Origin: Halorubrum rutilum
Lineage (GTDB): Archaea; Halobacteriota; Halobacteria; Halobacteriales; Haloferacaceae
Assembly: GCF_024494565.1 (NCBI RefSeq)
Contig: NZ_JANHDN010000001.1
Location: 186,001-250,000, forward strand
Length of the DNA stretch: 64,000 nucleotides
Direction of reading: 5' to 3'
Shown: one piece after another, positions 6,675 to 14,670 of the stretch
Position numbering within the stretch: the stretch's first letter is position 1
How the letters are laid out: the number at the start of each line of letters is the position of its first letter
Translations under genes and position numbers: made by a program
The notes under the pieces: generated by a model
What the model saw: the letters and a program-made list of their open reading frames with translations, nothing else
Told to the model about the DNA's origin: nothing
The model's database searches: none

Positions 6675-8632
6675 TGGCTGAGTACACACTCGTCCAATCT
6701 GGAGAGGGGAACGCGGCCGAGAGTATCGGCTCGCTCGTCGGCACGATCCCCGTTGGGCGCATCATCGACGGGTTCGCCCTCTCCGGGTACGATCCGGCGG
6801 CGCCCAGCATCGAGGTGGGAGAGGGCAAGGCCGCCCACATCCTCGAGTCGGCGCTCGCCGAGTGGACGCTCAATGACGGCACCCAGCGGAGTGGCGAGCG
6901 CGACCTCGTCCAGCTCGCCACGCATCTGGACGGGCGGACGGTCCAGCTGGAGAGTGGGGCAGTGAACCACCTCTACGTCGATCCGAACGTGGGGACGAGT
7001 AACTCGCCGCAGCTGATCGTGACCACCGGGAGTGTGTCGGCTGCCGGCGCGCTGAAGATCGGCGCGGTCGACACGGCGGCGGACGAGGTGTCCGGTCAGT
7101 GGCGGCTTGTCGCTGCTGATGGGACGCTCACGTTTCCCGACGAGGCCGCGGCGAGTGCGGCGGCTAGCGAGCTCCCGAACGGGACCGTGGTCTACACCCG
7201 CAGCGAGGCAATCCACTGGTCGACGATCGCGGGCTCGCTCAAGCGGCTGGCCACATGGTCGGACCCGGACGGTGACGGGGTCTACCAGCTCCCAAGTGAC
7301 ACAGATGGGATAGATGTGGCATCGGTCAGTGCGAGCGATGGGGGGTTCAGCGACTCATTTACTGACCCATCGGGGACCGAACACAACGATGAGATAGCGG
7401 ATACTGCTGATCTCGTCAAAGACCACGCGAATCTCACGAACGTCCAAAGCGATCAACATCACTCCCCATACACGGATTCAGACGCTCAGGCTGCTGTTGA
7501 TGCGGGGAAAATATACTTTCAAGAAACCGAACCGACTGAAACACCCGATCCTACTAATGGTGAGGGAGGAGTCTGGTATCCGCTTACTAAGATTGTTACG
7601 AGTTTAGATAGTCAACAGTGGTCATTTTCGTCCCCCTCTTATGTACGATCTTCGGTAACCAGTAAGGATGGTACTGTTGTTTTCGGAAATGATGATGGAA
7701 CTGTATACGGTGTGTCACTGAGTGATGGTACTGAACAGTGGACGTACTCAACTGGTGCTGCCGTAGACGCAGGTGTAGCTATCAGCGATGGTATTGTTGT
7801 TTTTGCAAGTAGTGCTGGTGACACAGATGTTGGTGGCTTGTATGCTGTGTCACTGAGTGATGGTACTGAACAGTGGACGTACTCAACTGGTGCCTTTGAT
7901 TTTACGAGCGGAATTGCAATTAGTAATAACACGGTATTTGCGGGTTATTACGAAGATCTCCTCGCTTTGTCACTCAACGACGGTTCAGAAAAGTGGAGTG
8001 CGACCCCTGCCGACGATATACAGTCAGGTGTCGCAGTCAGTGATGGGACCGTTGTTTATGCGGACGATACTGGTGCCGTGTACGCGAGGTCAGTATCAGA
8101 TGGGGGTGGAGAGTGGGAGTTCTCGGTGAATGATAGGGTGCGGTCAGATATAGGTATACGAAACGGTACTGTTGTTTTTGGGTCTGATACGAACAAAATA
8201 TATGGAGTGTCACTAAGTGATGGTACTGAACAGTGGTCGTACTCAACAGGGTCGGGTGTAGAATCGGGCGTGGCGTTCACCGACAATATTGCTGTCATGG
8301 CGAGTGGGGACGGTAATGTGTACGCGCTCTCACTAAACGACGGGACTGAGCAGTGGTCTACAAATACAGGGAATGATAGTCAGGCAGGTGTAGCAATCAA
8401 AAACAACGCCGTTTTTGCCACTGCTAATTCCGTCTACGCACTCTCACTAAGCGATGGTTCTGTACTGTGGGACTACTACACAGGAAGTGGTTCTGGACCT
8501 GGACTAACAGTAGAAGATAAAACAGCGGTTACTCCAGCTGGCGACAACGTGCTTGCGCTGGAAAGTAATCTATCAAACAAGTACAAAACACAGTTGGTTT
8601 CAGATGGAGATAATTGGGTTGGGAAACTATGA
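6674..8632 (+). CDS. Tail fibre/receptor-binding protein with PQQ-type beta-propeller
   Basis: 652 residues. The N-terminal ~210 residues are GC-rich in codon use and fit a fibre attachment region. From about residue 310 there are at least seven propeller blades built on the motif GxVYxxSLSDGTEQWxYSTG with 'SGVAISDGTVVFAS'-type strands, as in PQQ/WD-like beta-propellers. Codon use turns visibly AT-richer here (from about 7.3 kb), and the blades are nearly identical DNA repeats (for example 7708-7760, 7845-7895 and 8204-8245). This looks like an exchanged receptor-binding head fused to a resident fibre base. Confidence 0.75.
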   Translation: MAEYTLVQSGEGNAAESIGSLVGTIPVGRIIDGFALSGYDPAAPSIEVGEGKAAHILESALAEWTLNDGTQRSGERDLVQLATHLDGRTVQLESGAVNHLYVDPNVGTSNSPQLIVTTGSVSAAGALKIGAVDTAADEVSGQWRLVAADGTLTFPDEAAASAAASELPNGTVVYTRSEAIHWSTIAGSLKRLATWSDPDGDGVYQLPSDTDGIDVASVSASDGGFSDSFTDPSGTEHNDEIADTADLVKDHANLTNVQSDQHHSPYTDSDAQAAVDAGKIYFQETEPTETPDPTNGEGGVWYPLTKIVTSLDSQQWSFSSPSYVRSSVTSKDGTVVFGNDDGTVYGVSLSDGTEQWTYSTGAAVDAGVAISDGIVVFASSAGDTDVGGLYAVSLSDGTEQWTYSTGAFDFTSGIAISNNTVFAGYYEDLLALSLNDGSEKWSATPADDIQSGVAVSDGTVVYADDTGAVYARSVSDGGGEWEFSVNDRVRSDIGIRNGTVVFGSDTNKIYGVSLSDGTEQWSYSTGSGVESGVAFTDNIAVMASGDGNVYALSLNDGTEQWSTNTGNDSQAGVAIKNNAVFATANSVYALSLSDGSVLWDYYTGSGSGPGLTVEDKTAVTPAGDNVLALESNLSNKYKTQLVSDGDNWVGKL

Positions 8633-8922
8633 CACGACTCACACTCCGCTACGACGACGAGACGTATCGCATCACACAGACTTACTGGGGCAACGACGAT
8701 CCTGAGTGGGCCGATAAGCAACGCGATGGTGAGACAGTCACGACGACCGAGACGACGCAACAGGCTCGTACTGATGCGCTCACCAACGCACTCAACAGCG
8801 TCGAAGCGGGCACTGACTACAATCCCGACACCGAGACGGCTGTTGGGAAGTTATGCTACGACCCCGACGCTGACGAACTATACGCTGAGGTCAAGATTCA
8901 ACTGCTCCCTGACCAGTCGTGA
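8629..8922 (+). CDS. Small protein coupled to the fibre gene
   Basis: 97 residues from ATG 8629, overlapping the fibre stop (ATGA). The in-frame ATG at 8614 lies inside the fibre gene and is less likely. No recognised domain; the sequence alternates strands (LTLRYDDETYRITQTYWG) with a charged helix (QQARTDALTNALNSVEAG). Position directly after a fibre is typical for a fibre chaperone or a second receptor-binding subunit, but this is only positional. Confidence 0.55.
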   Translation: MTRLTLRYDDETYRITQTYWGNDDPEWADKQRDGETVTTTETTQQARTDALTNALNSVEAGTDYNPDTETAVGKLCYDPDADELYAEVKIQLLPDQS

Positions 8923-8990
8923 GGCTGAGTAGCCACCCAGACAGTCTACGCTTCTAACAGACTGACACGAGACTCACCGAGCAAGGACTG

Positions 8991-9044
8991 GAGGGGCGGT
9001 CGTGGGAGCACACGATTGCCCCTCGCTGGAGGGCGTCTGCCCTC
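8991..9044. repeat. Two adjacent strong hairpins (possible structured RNA or terminator)
   Basis: Arms 8991-8997 and 9018-9024 (GAGGGGC/GCCCCTC) enclose a second stem, 9000-9004 with 9011-9015 (TCGTG/CACGA), making a 12-bp hairpin with a symmetric 2x2 internal loop. A second hairpin, 9029-9034 with 9039-9044 (GAGGGC/GCCCTC, loop GTCT), follows four bases later. No U-rich tract follows, so a classical archaeal terminator is not obvious. Confidence 0.5.
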
Positions 9045-9090
9045 GCGGTGATACACACCGAAGTGCCAAGTAAAATTTGCGATATTCACC

Positions 9091-9168
9091 ATGCGTATCC
9101 AGCGTATACTGACACTCGACACGCTGAGCCACATCGCTCACGAACCACTCGCCACAGCCGATGTCTAA
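9091..9168 (+). pseudogene. N-terminal fragment of the gene at 13326
   Basis: ATG 9091 to TAA 9166 encodes 25 residues (MRIQRILTLDTLSHIAHEPL then ATADV). It matches the start of the gene at 13326 (MQTLLTLDTLRRIARDPL then ATVDV) almost residue for residue, and stops exactly where that protein enters its membrane segment. The surface protein gene (9519-13118) lies between the two copies, as if the insertion had duplicated or split the start of the downstream gene. Confidence 0.6.
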
Positions 9169-9221
9169 GACCGAGTGGTTGCCTACACCGTCCACGTTGG
9201 TAGGTATGCGCTATCGGTCTT
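9167..9221. repeat. Nested inverted repeat upstream of the surface protein
   Basis: Outer arms AAGACCGA (9167-9174) and TCGGTCTT (9214-9221) match perfectly; an inner pair CCTAC (9182-9186) and GTAGG (9200-9204) lies between them. It could fold as DNA cruciform or RNA. It lies about 30 bases before the TATA-like box of the surface protein, so an operator is possible. Confidence 0.45.
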
Positions 9222-9435
9222 TATCAACCTGAGTTGGTCTGCTTGGCCAATATTTTTAAGACAAGTCAGATAGATAGTTTATGTTGGTTGAAATGAATGG
9301 GCACCCCCACCCGTACCACGCACGTCGCACCAGTACTCAACCAGCGGCTGGTCGAGCCACACTCAACCGCTTGGTGTGCGATTCGGCCAGAATACGCCTT
9401 CCTACCGTCAGCTCGCAAACCGAGAGGGTGATAGT

Positions 9436-9522
9436 ATGATGAACCACCGTCGTCTGTGTGTGCGAGCGCGGAAGCCCCGAGCTACAGCAGCCGTAGCGGT
9501 GCCGTCAGGGGTGAGAGCATGA
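9436..9522 (+). CDS. Possible 28-codon leader peptide of the surface protein
   Basis: ATG 9436 opens a short Arg/Ala/Val-rich frame (MMNHRRLCVRARKPRATAAV ...) whose TGA overlaps the ATG of the surface protein (ATGA at 9519-9522). The overlap is the only support. It could couple translation of the large secreted protein or be chance. Confidence 0.3.
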   Translation: MMNHRRLCVRARKPRATAAVAVPSGVRA

Positions 9523-12500
9523 GTAGCGACTATCGTGTGAAGGCTCGTGCGCTCTTTCTGGCGGTGATGATGGTTCTGTCCGTTGTTGCGATGACGACGG
9601 CGTTTACGGGGAATGCGGCCGCAGTCCCCGATGAAGGGTCCGGAACGGCAGAGGACCCGTATCTGATTGATGACTGGGCCGATCTTGATGCCGTTCGTGA
9701 TGACCCTGGTGCTAACTACGAACTTGCCAGCGATCTCGATGAAGATACCACTGGTTATCGCGAGGTTGTCGAGAGTGATGGGTTCGATCCAATTTCTGGG
9801 TTCAGCGGTACGCTAGATGGCCAAGGCAACACGATCAACGACTTGCAGGTTGATTCAAGTGGTCACGCTGCCCTGTTTGGCACAATCAACGGTGGGGTGG
9901 TAGAGGACCTAACAATAGACGGTGCGAGCGTCACTGGTGGTACCGATACAACTGGCGTTGTTGCTGGATTGATGGACGGTGGCACGTTATCTGACGTGAC
10001 CGTTACCGGTTCCAGCGTTGAAGCAGATAACAACTTGGCCTTCGGTGGTGGGCTGGTCGTTGGAGCAACTTTCTCTAAATCTGTGAAGCTTGAACGTGTA
10101 GATGCAGATGGTAGTATTACTGTTACCACCTCAAACGATGATGCCAGTCGCATTGGCGGCCTTGTTGGGAAGATTGGACTTACCTCGGTAGGTGGTCCTG
10201 GTGCATCTATTACAGACTCATCCGCGAATGTTGAAGTGGATGGGAACGGCGCTCAGGGTGGTCTAGTGGGCGTCATCGGGGCCGCTGGAACAACAACGAT
10301 TACAGGAACCACGGTAAGTGGCAAAATAACCCAAAATACTGGTTCCATAGGTGACAACCATGGCGGTCTCGTTGGCCTTGCAAAAGGAAGTGGAACCCTA
10401 AGAATCGAAAGGAGTGAGTTCACCGGCTCGTTAAATCTCAACACTGACGGGAACGGTGCTAATGAAGCGGGAGGCATCATTGGGTACACCACAATTGAGA
10501 CGACGATCACTGAATCGGCCACTGACGCAAGCCTCTCATTTGCTAATAATGGTGGTGGAATTGTCGGAAGAAGTACTGCTAGTCTAACAATCACCGACTC
10601 ATACTCAGACGCTAGGCTTGAGGTAGAGGGTCCGAAGACGGCTGCAGGCCGTGCAGGCGGGGTTATTGGTGCGATTACAGGTGGCTCTGTGACACTGGAG
10701 AACACATATGCTACTGGTTCAGCCGAATCTCTTATTGACGACCCTGAGACAGCGAACGTCTTCGGTGGTGTGACGGGACTGCTTGAAGATGAAGTCGGTT
10801 CTGAGGGGATTACTGTCGTGGATCAGAGTGTCTACTATGATTCCACTGTCGAAATTAACGGTGAGTCTGCAGACGCCCGCGGCCCTGGACAGAGTGGGCC
10901 AGACCAACCAGCAAAAAAATCCCTTTCAGACGTTGAATCCCTCTCAAGCAACGATTTGCAGGGATCGGCTCCGATCGATACGATGTCTGAGTTCGACTTT
11001 GGACGCATCTGGACTACTCAGGAAAATGACTACCCGGAGCTTCGTGCACTCGTCGATGAAGATACGCTTCCCGTATCTATCGGAGATCGGCGGTACGGGA
11101 CAATCAGTAGTGCGGTTACTAACGCTAACTCTGGCGACACCATCCAAGTCGAGTCAGGAACATACACTGAGGATATAAAACTCGGCACAGATGACCTCAC
11201 GCTCTCGGGAGCTGGTGCAAAGAGTACGACACTTGTTGGCCAAGGGACCCAGCCCGCAACCGTATTTATTCCGTCGAATCATCCCGGAATTACTGTTACC
11301 GGATTCAGGATAGAAGCCGGGAGTAACGATAATGCAGTTGACACTGCTACAGGTGCGGGAAGCACAGAAATAACGGATGTTACGTTCTCAAAGAATACGC
11401 TTGTTGCTGGTAGCGGCGAGGTTACAGCGTTCATTGGCGGCGATCACGAAGAGATTACGTTTGATCAAAACACGTTCACGAGCAGTGCTGGAGATGTTGG
11501 CAAACACCTCTTCTTCGGAGGTCAGTCATCCTATGGCTCTGGATTAGCATCTGCAACATCTGAGAGTTCGCAAAATGTCGTTACTAATAACGACTTTGAT
11601 AGTTATAGCACAAACGCGATTGAATTTGAAGCCAGACACGGCACGATCAGTCGGAATTCGTTCGCTGCGAGTGGGACGGCAATCGCTATTCCGGGGGCCG
11701 TTGGAGCGGGGAACAACATAAATATTGACGGCGCTGACATAACCGTCTCGGAGAATAATTTCCCCGCTGGCGCTACTGGAGTCGACTTTGCTGGTAGTGG
11801 TACGCTCGACGCTACCCTCAACTGGTGGGGCGATGCGAATGGTCCGAGCACAGCGGCGAATCCGGCTCAAACATCTGGGGCAAGCATTACTGGCAGTGTC
11901 GAGTTTGAGCCGTGGGCAGATGCGCAAATCAATACCGACAATCCAGACCCCTCATTTACGTCAGCCGACCAGATCAGCGATGGCTCAACAACGGTTGATG
12001 AGACAGACTCATCGACGGTCTCCAGTACGACAATTCAATCGAATACGGACGAAGACGGAAGTGTCACGGTCTCGGTGTCTGACGAGCTTCCAGACACTGG
12101 TAGCCAGAGTAAAGACGATCTCGAAGAGGATGTGTCGACAGTTGACGAGAGTGCAGAGGTCGTGTCCGCGGTCGAGATAGATCCAAGCGACACAGAGATT
12201 GAGAGCAGTTCGGCCACGCTCGAGTTCACGCTCTCGCGCTCGAATATTGATGATCCGGCGAACATTCGCGTGGTGCGATTCAACGACAACACAGGGAGCT
12301 TCGAAAGCCTCTCAACGAGCTGGATTGATACAACGGCGGCCTCGTTTATTGTCCAGACACAGACCGATGGGTTCTCGCTGTTCACAATCGTGGAGACGGC
12401 CGAGACAACGGCTGGAGACCCAGTCGAACCAGACCCACTGAGCCTTACAGCTGACAGCGACACCGTCGCAGTCGGTGAGAACGTCACACTCTCTGTCACC

Positions 12501-13118
12501 AATGACGCCACCAACGACCCGGTCGCTAACGCAACTGTTGATCTGCCGAACCGGACCGTTCAAACCAACACAAATGGAACCGTGTCCGTCTCGTTCACCA
12601 CCTCGGGAGACAAGAGGCTCATTACGACTGGGGCTCCCGGCGCTGAATACCTAGCCGACACGCTCACACTTACTGTAGTTGAGGCCGACATGCCTAATGG
12701 GTCGCTGATTCCGCTGAACCTTACTGCAGACAGCAACACCGTTGTAGTCGGCGAAAATGTGACACTCACCCTTAGCAATACCAACACAAGCGAACCAGTC
12801 GCTGGCATCCCGATTGCGCTGCCAAATCGGACTGTCCAAACTGGTGCTGATGGGACTGTGACGGTCGCCTTCGAGACGACAGGCAACCTGACAGTTGAAA
12901 CGGCCGCCCCGACCGATACGTATGAGCAGGATAGCATCACGCTCTCGGTGGAACGTGCTGAGTCACCGCTCGGTGGCACAGCCGGCGAATACGATGACGA
13001 CGGTGACGGCACGATCACGGCCTCCGAACTCGGAGACGCCGTCAACGCGTTCGGCCAGGGTAACCTGACCGCTGCCGAACTCGGAGATGTCGTCACCGCA
13101 TTCGGACAATCCCAATAG
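9519..13118 (+). CDS. Large secreted beta-helix surface protein with dockerin-like C-terminus
   Basis: 1199 residues from ATG 9519 (the frame is open upstream, but only this start gives a clean signal peptide: charged start, hydrophobic core LFLAVMMVLSVVAM, cleavage after GNAAA near residue 35). Residues ~60-400 are GLUG-like repeats (VVAGLMDGGTLSDVTVTG type), ~520-800 a right-handed beta-helix (NosD/pectate-lyase-like, with NWWGDANGPS), ~840-970 a PGF-pre-PGF-like domain, then two Ig-like repeats starting LTADSDTVAVGENVTL and LTADSNTVVVGENVTL, and a C-terminal EF-hand/dockerin motif (DDDGDGTITASELGDAVNAF). Many N-glycosylation sequons occur. It is probably an adhesin or S-layer-associated protein on the lysogen surface, perhaps altering receptor access. 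Codon use is AT-richer than in the host genes. Confidence 0.8.
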   Translation: MSSDYRVKARALFLAVMMVLSVVAMTTAFTGNAAAVPDEGSGTAEDPYLIDDWADLDAVRDDPGANYELASDLDEDTTGYREVVESDGFDPISGFSGTLDGQGNTINDLQVDSSGHAALFGTINGGVVEDLTIDGASVTGGTDTTGVVAGLMDGGTLSDVTVTGSSVEADNNLAFGGGLVVGATFSKSVKLERVDADGSITVTTSNDDASRIGGLVGKIGLTSVGGPGASITDSSANVEVDGNGAQGGLVGVIGAAGTTTITGTTVSGKITQNTGSIGDNHGGLVGLAKGSGTLRIERSEFTGSLNLNTDGNGANEAGGIIGYTTIETTITESATDASLSFANNGGGIVGRSTASLTITDSYSDARLEVEGPKTAAGRAGGVIGAITGGSVTLENTYATGSAESLIDDPETANVFGGVTGLLEDEVGSEGITVVDQSVYYDSTVEINGESADARGPGQSGPDQPAKKSLSDVESLSSNDLQGSAPIDTMSEFDFGRIWTTQENDYPELRALVDEDTLPVSIGDRRYGTISSAVTNANSGDTIQVESGTYTEDIKLGTDDLTLSGAGAKSTTLVGQGTQPATVFIPSNHPGITVTGFRIEAGSNDNAVDTATGAGSTEITDVTFSKNTLVAGSGEVTAFIGGDHEEITFDQNTFTSSAGDVGKHLFFGGQSSYGSGLASATSESSQNVVTNNDFDSYSTNAIEFEARHGTISRNSFAASGTAIAIPGAVGAGNNINIDGADITVSENNFPAGATGVDFAGSGTLDATLNWWGDANGPSTAANPAQTSGASITGSVEFEPWADAQINTDNPDPSFTSADQISDGSTTVDETDSSTVSSTTIQSNTDEDGSVTVSVSDELPDTGSQSKDDLEEDVSTVDESAEVVSAVEIDPSDTEIESSSATLEFTLSRSNIDDPANIRVVRFNDNTGSFESLSTSWIDTTAASFIVQTQTDGFSLFTIVETAETTAGDPVEPDPLSLTADSDTVAVGENVTLSVTNDATNDPVANATVDLPNRTVQTNTNGTVSVSFTTSGDKRLITTGAPGAEYLADTLTLTVVEADMPNGSLIPLNLTADSNTVVVGENVTLTLSNTNTSEPVAGIPIALPNRTVQTGADGTVTVAFETTGNLTVETAAPTDTYEQDSITLSVERAESPLGGTAGEYDDDGDGTITASELGDAVNAFGQGNLTAAELGDVVTAFGQSQ
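13035..13084 (+). repeat. Left arm of a perfect 50-bp inverted repeat
   Basis: The 50 bases encoding the GDAVNAFGQGNLTAAELG dockerin segment of this surface protein recur without a mismatch in inverted orientation at 19076-19125, inside the second surface protein. Flanking codons also match but with third-position changes. Together the arms bracket the HRAMP operon. Confidence 0.9.
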
Positions 13119-13147
13119 GGCTGGTCGCACAACAGAATTTTTCCAAG

Positions 13148-13215
13148 TCTAACGAGAAGCTGAGCGCGAGTTCGTTAGAGTGCTCCTTGTCAGAAAGTAA
13201 CCTCTATTTCTGACA
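13148..13215. repeat. Two consecutive perfect inverted repeats after the surface protein
   Basis: TCTAACGA (13148-13155) pairs with TCGTTAGA (13172-13179), and TGTCAGAAA (13188-13196) pairs with TTTCTGACA (13207-13215). They lie 30-97 bases after the surface protein stop and 110 bases before the next gene. They could end transcription, bind a regulator, or mark an insertion boundary. Confidence 0.5.
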
Positions 13216-13325
13216 GCCTAACGCGCCGCCCGATGTCTGTGTCGACGCCGATCGTGATCGAATCTTAACCTACACCAGCAGCGACAGGACCCGCGCTGTT
13301 GGGTAAGACGCGACGAGGAATCACT

Positions 13326-13760
13326 ATGCAAACGCTACTGACGCTCGACACGTTGAGACGCATCGCTCGTGACCCACTAGCCACCGTCGACGTTTGGGGG
13401 CCGATCGCTGTGCCGGCGCTCGCGCTCGTGCTGCTGCTCGCAGCGCGGCAGTATCTGGGTCGGTGGCCCGACCTATGGCGGTTCCGACGTCGGGTACTCC
13501 CGATCGCCGACCGGCTCGCCGACGGCGACTACGACGAGCAGCTTGACGTCGTCGACGAGCGGGTCGGCGTCGACCTTGAGGCCGTGGCCGACGCGCTCCC
13601 GGAGAAGACTGGCGTACCACTCCAACAGTTCTCGGTGATCCGATTATCTTTATTAATCTGTCTCTGTGAAACTAACCCCTTGGATACCGAGGAGAGGATT
13701 GGCCCTCTCAGGGGCTCGTTTCTATCGTACTATCACGAACCAGATTACTTTTACTGGTAG
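13326..13760 (+). pseudogene. Membrane-anchored viral protein, 3' end cut off near the HRAMP junction
   Basis: From ATG 13326 the protein has an N-terminal amphipathic part (MQTLLTLDTLRRIARDPL), one membrane helix (PIAVPALALVLLLAARQYLG) and an acidic cytoplasmic part to about residue 104 (GVPLQQFSVI). After that (about 13640) the frame runs through AT-rich DNA into the 3' end of the RAMP gene on the other strand and the translation loses haloarchaeal character (LSLLICLCETN). I read it as a gene truncated by insertion of the HRAMP cassette. Function unknown; a 25-codon copy of its start lies at 9091. Confidence 0.55.
13668..13722 (-). ncRNA. Three-tier stem-loop at the 3' end of the HRAMP operon
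   Basis: Three nested perfect stems: GAAAC/GTTTC (13668-13672 with 13718-13722), CCCCT/AGGGG (13676-13680 with 13710-13714) and GAGAGG/CCTCTC (13692-13697 with 13704-13709, loop of six). Sixteen base pairs fall within 55 bases and overlap the stop codon of the last RAMP gene. No T-rich tract follows on the minus strand, so it is not a clear terminator. It could protect the mRNA 3' end or be processed into a small RNA for the RAMP complex; the latter is speculative. Confidence 0.5.
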
Positions 13761-14670
13761 TATCTCCTTCTTGATTATCACCTCGCTTCGGCACCGGTTT
13801 GACCCGGAACTCTCCGAAGCCGTACTTCGAGTGGTTCCCGACGCGAGTGATGCCGTTCTTCGCGGTCTCAATCGCCCGGTCGCCGTCGTAGCCGACGACC
13901 ACGCCGTGATCGACCGTCTCCAACTCGTACACGTCGTCCCCTTCGACAACCTTCTCCAGGCGGTGGCGTAGCTGCGCTTCGTCGTCCACGCTCCACCACC
14001 ACGGCACGTCCACGTTGTTCGCCGCCGGGTACTCTGACCGGAGTACGAACGGCGTCACGAGTTCGAGGATGAACCCCTCGCCGCCTTCGAGCCGGGAGTA
14101 GTCCAGTTCGTTGAGGTCCACGACCTGGGTGTCTTTCAGGGTGGTCATGCCGTAACCGTAGTTGCGCTTCCCACCGAACTGGAGCCCGTCAAGCACGTCC
14201 TCGCCCAGCGGCAGGAGATCGGGGTCATCGGCGTGCAGGTAGGCGTTCACGTACCAGCGCGTGGTCTGCTGCTGTTTCCGAGCATCATCGGGTCGACCCA
14301 TGATGGTCTGGTGAGCCAGCGCGGGCATTCCGCTCTGAAATCGGATGTCGTGAGTGTTGAGCGCATCCCGGGGGCGAGAGTCAAGCAGCCACGGGTGGTC
14401 GGGGTGCCGGAAGAGGAACAGGTCATCGTAGGACTCCATGTCGGGGAGCGACGATCCCATGTACGGCCGGACGCCGGATTCACTGTGTTCCTCGAGAAAC
14501 CTTCCGAACTGACCGGGCACGAACATCCCGTGGCTGGCGTTGATGTGCTGGTGAGCGTCGTGGTCCAGCTGCATCCCGAGTGCGTGGTAGATCGCGTTCC
14601 CCGAGACGTAGTAGGGATGCCCGAGGTAGTCCATGTTGAGCTCCCAGTGGACCTGCTGGATGCGGGTCAT
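13708..14670 (-). CDS. HRAMP: RAMP-fold protein with two glycine-rich loops (Cas5/Cas6-like)
   Basis: 320 residues from ATG 14670 (ATGA overlap with the preceding gene; the longer frame upstream is shadow). The N-terminus (VHWELNMDYLGHPYYVSGNA, then IYHALG) reads like the beta-alpha start of a RAMP ferredoxin fold. Two glycine-rich loops, LQFGGKRNYGYGMTTL around residue 175 and VGNHSKYGFGEFRV near residue 300, are the RAMP hallmark seen in Cas5 and Cas6. No catalytic His typical of Cas6 can be assigned with certainty. Last gene of the HRAMP operon. Family identity (Cas5-like against the uncharacterised HRAMP protein) is not certain. Confidence 0.6.
   Translation of the reverse strand: MTRIQQVHWELNMDYLGHPYYVSGNAIYHALGMQLDHDAHQHINASHGMFVPGQFGRFLEEHSESGVRPYMGSSLPDMESYDDLFLFRHPDHPWLLDSRPRDALNTHDIRFQSGMPALAHQTIMGRPDDARKQQQTTRWYVNAYLHADDPDLLPLGEDVLDGLQFGGKRNYGYGMTTLKDTQVVDLNELDYSRLEGGEGFILELVTPFVLRSEYPAANNVDVPWWWSVDDEAQLRHRLEKVVEGDDVYELETVDHGVVVGYDGDRAIETAKNGITRVGNHSKYGFGEFRVKPVPKRGDNQEGDTTSKSNLVRDSTIETSP

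Larger units (their letters stand above)
8923..9435. other. Gene-free stretch after the tail operon with several strong hairpins
   Basis: Five items are visible. A 6-bp stem-loop (CAGTCT 8942-8947 with AGACTG 8959-8964) may end tail transcription. A degraded copy of the collar gene start lies at 8962-8994. A long hairpin covers 8991-9024 (GAGGGGC, then TCGTG, both with matching arms) and a 6-bp hairpin with a 4-base loop follows at 9029-9044. A 25-codon gene fragment lies at 9091-9168. A nested inverted repeat covers 9167-9221. An AT-rich TATA-like box (about 9249-9258) precedes the surface protein gene. Confidence 0.55.
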
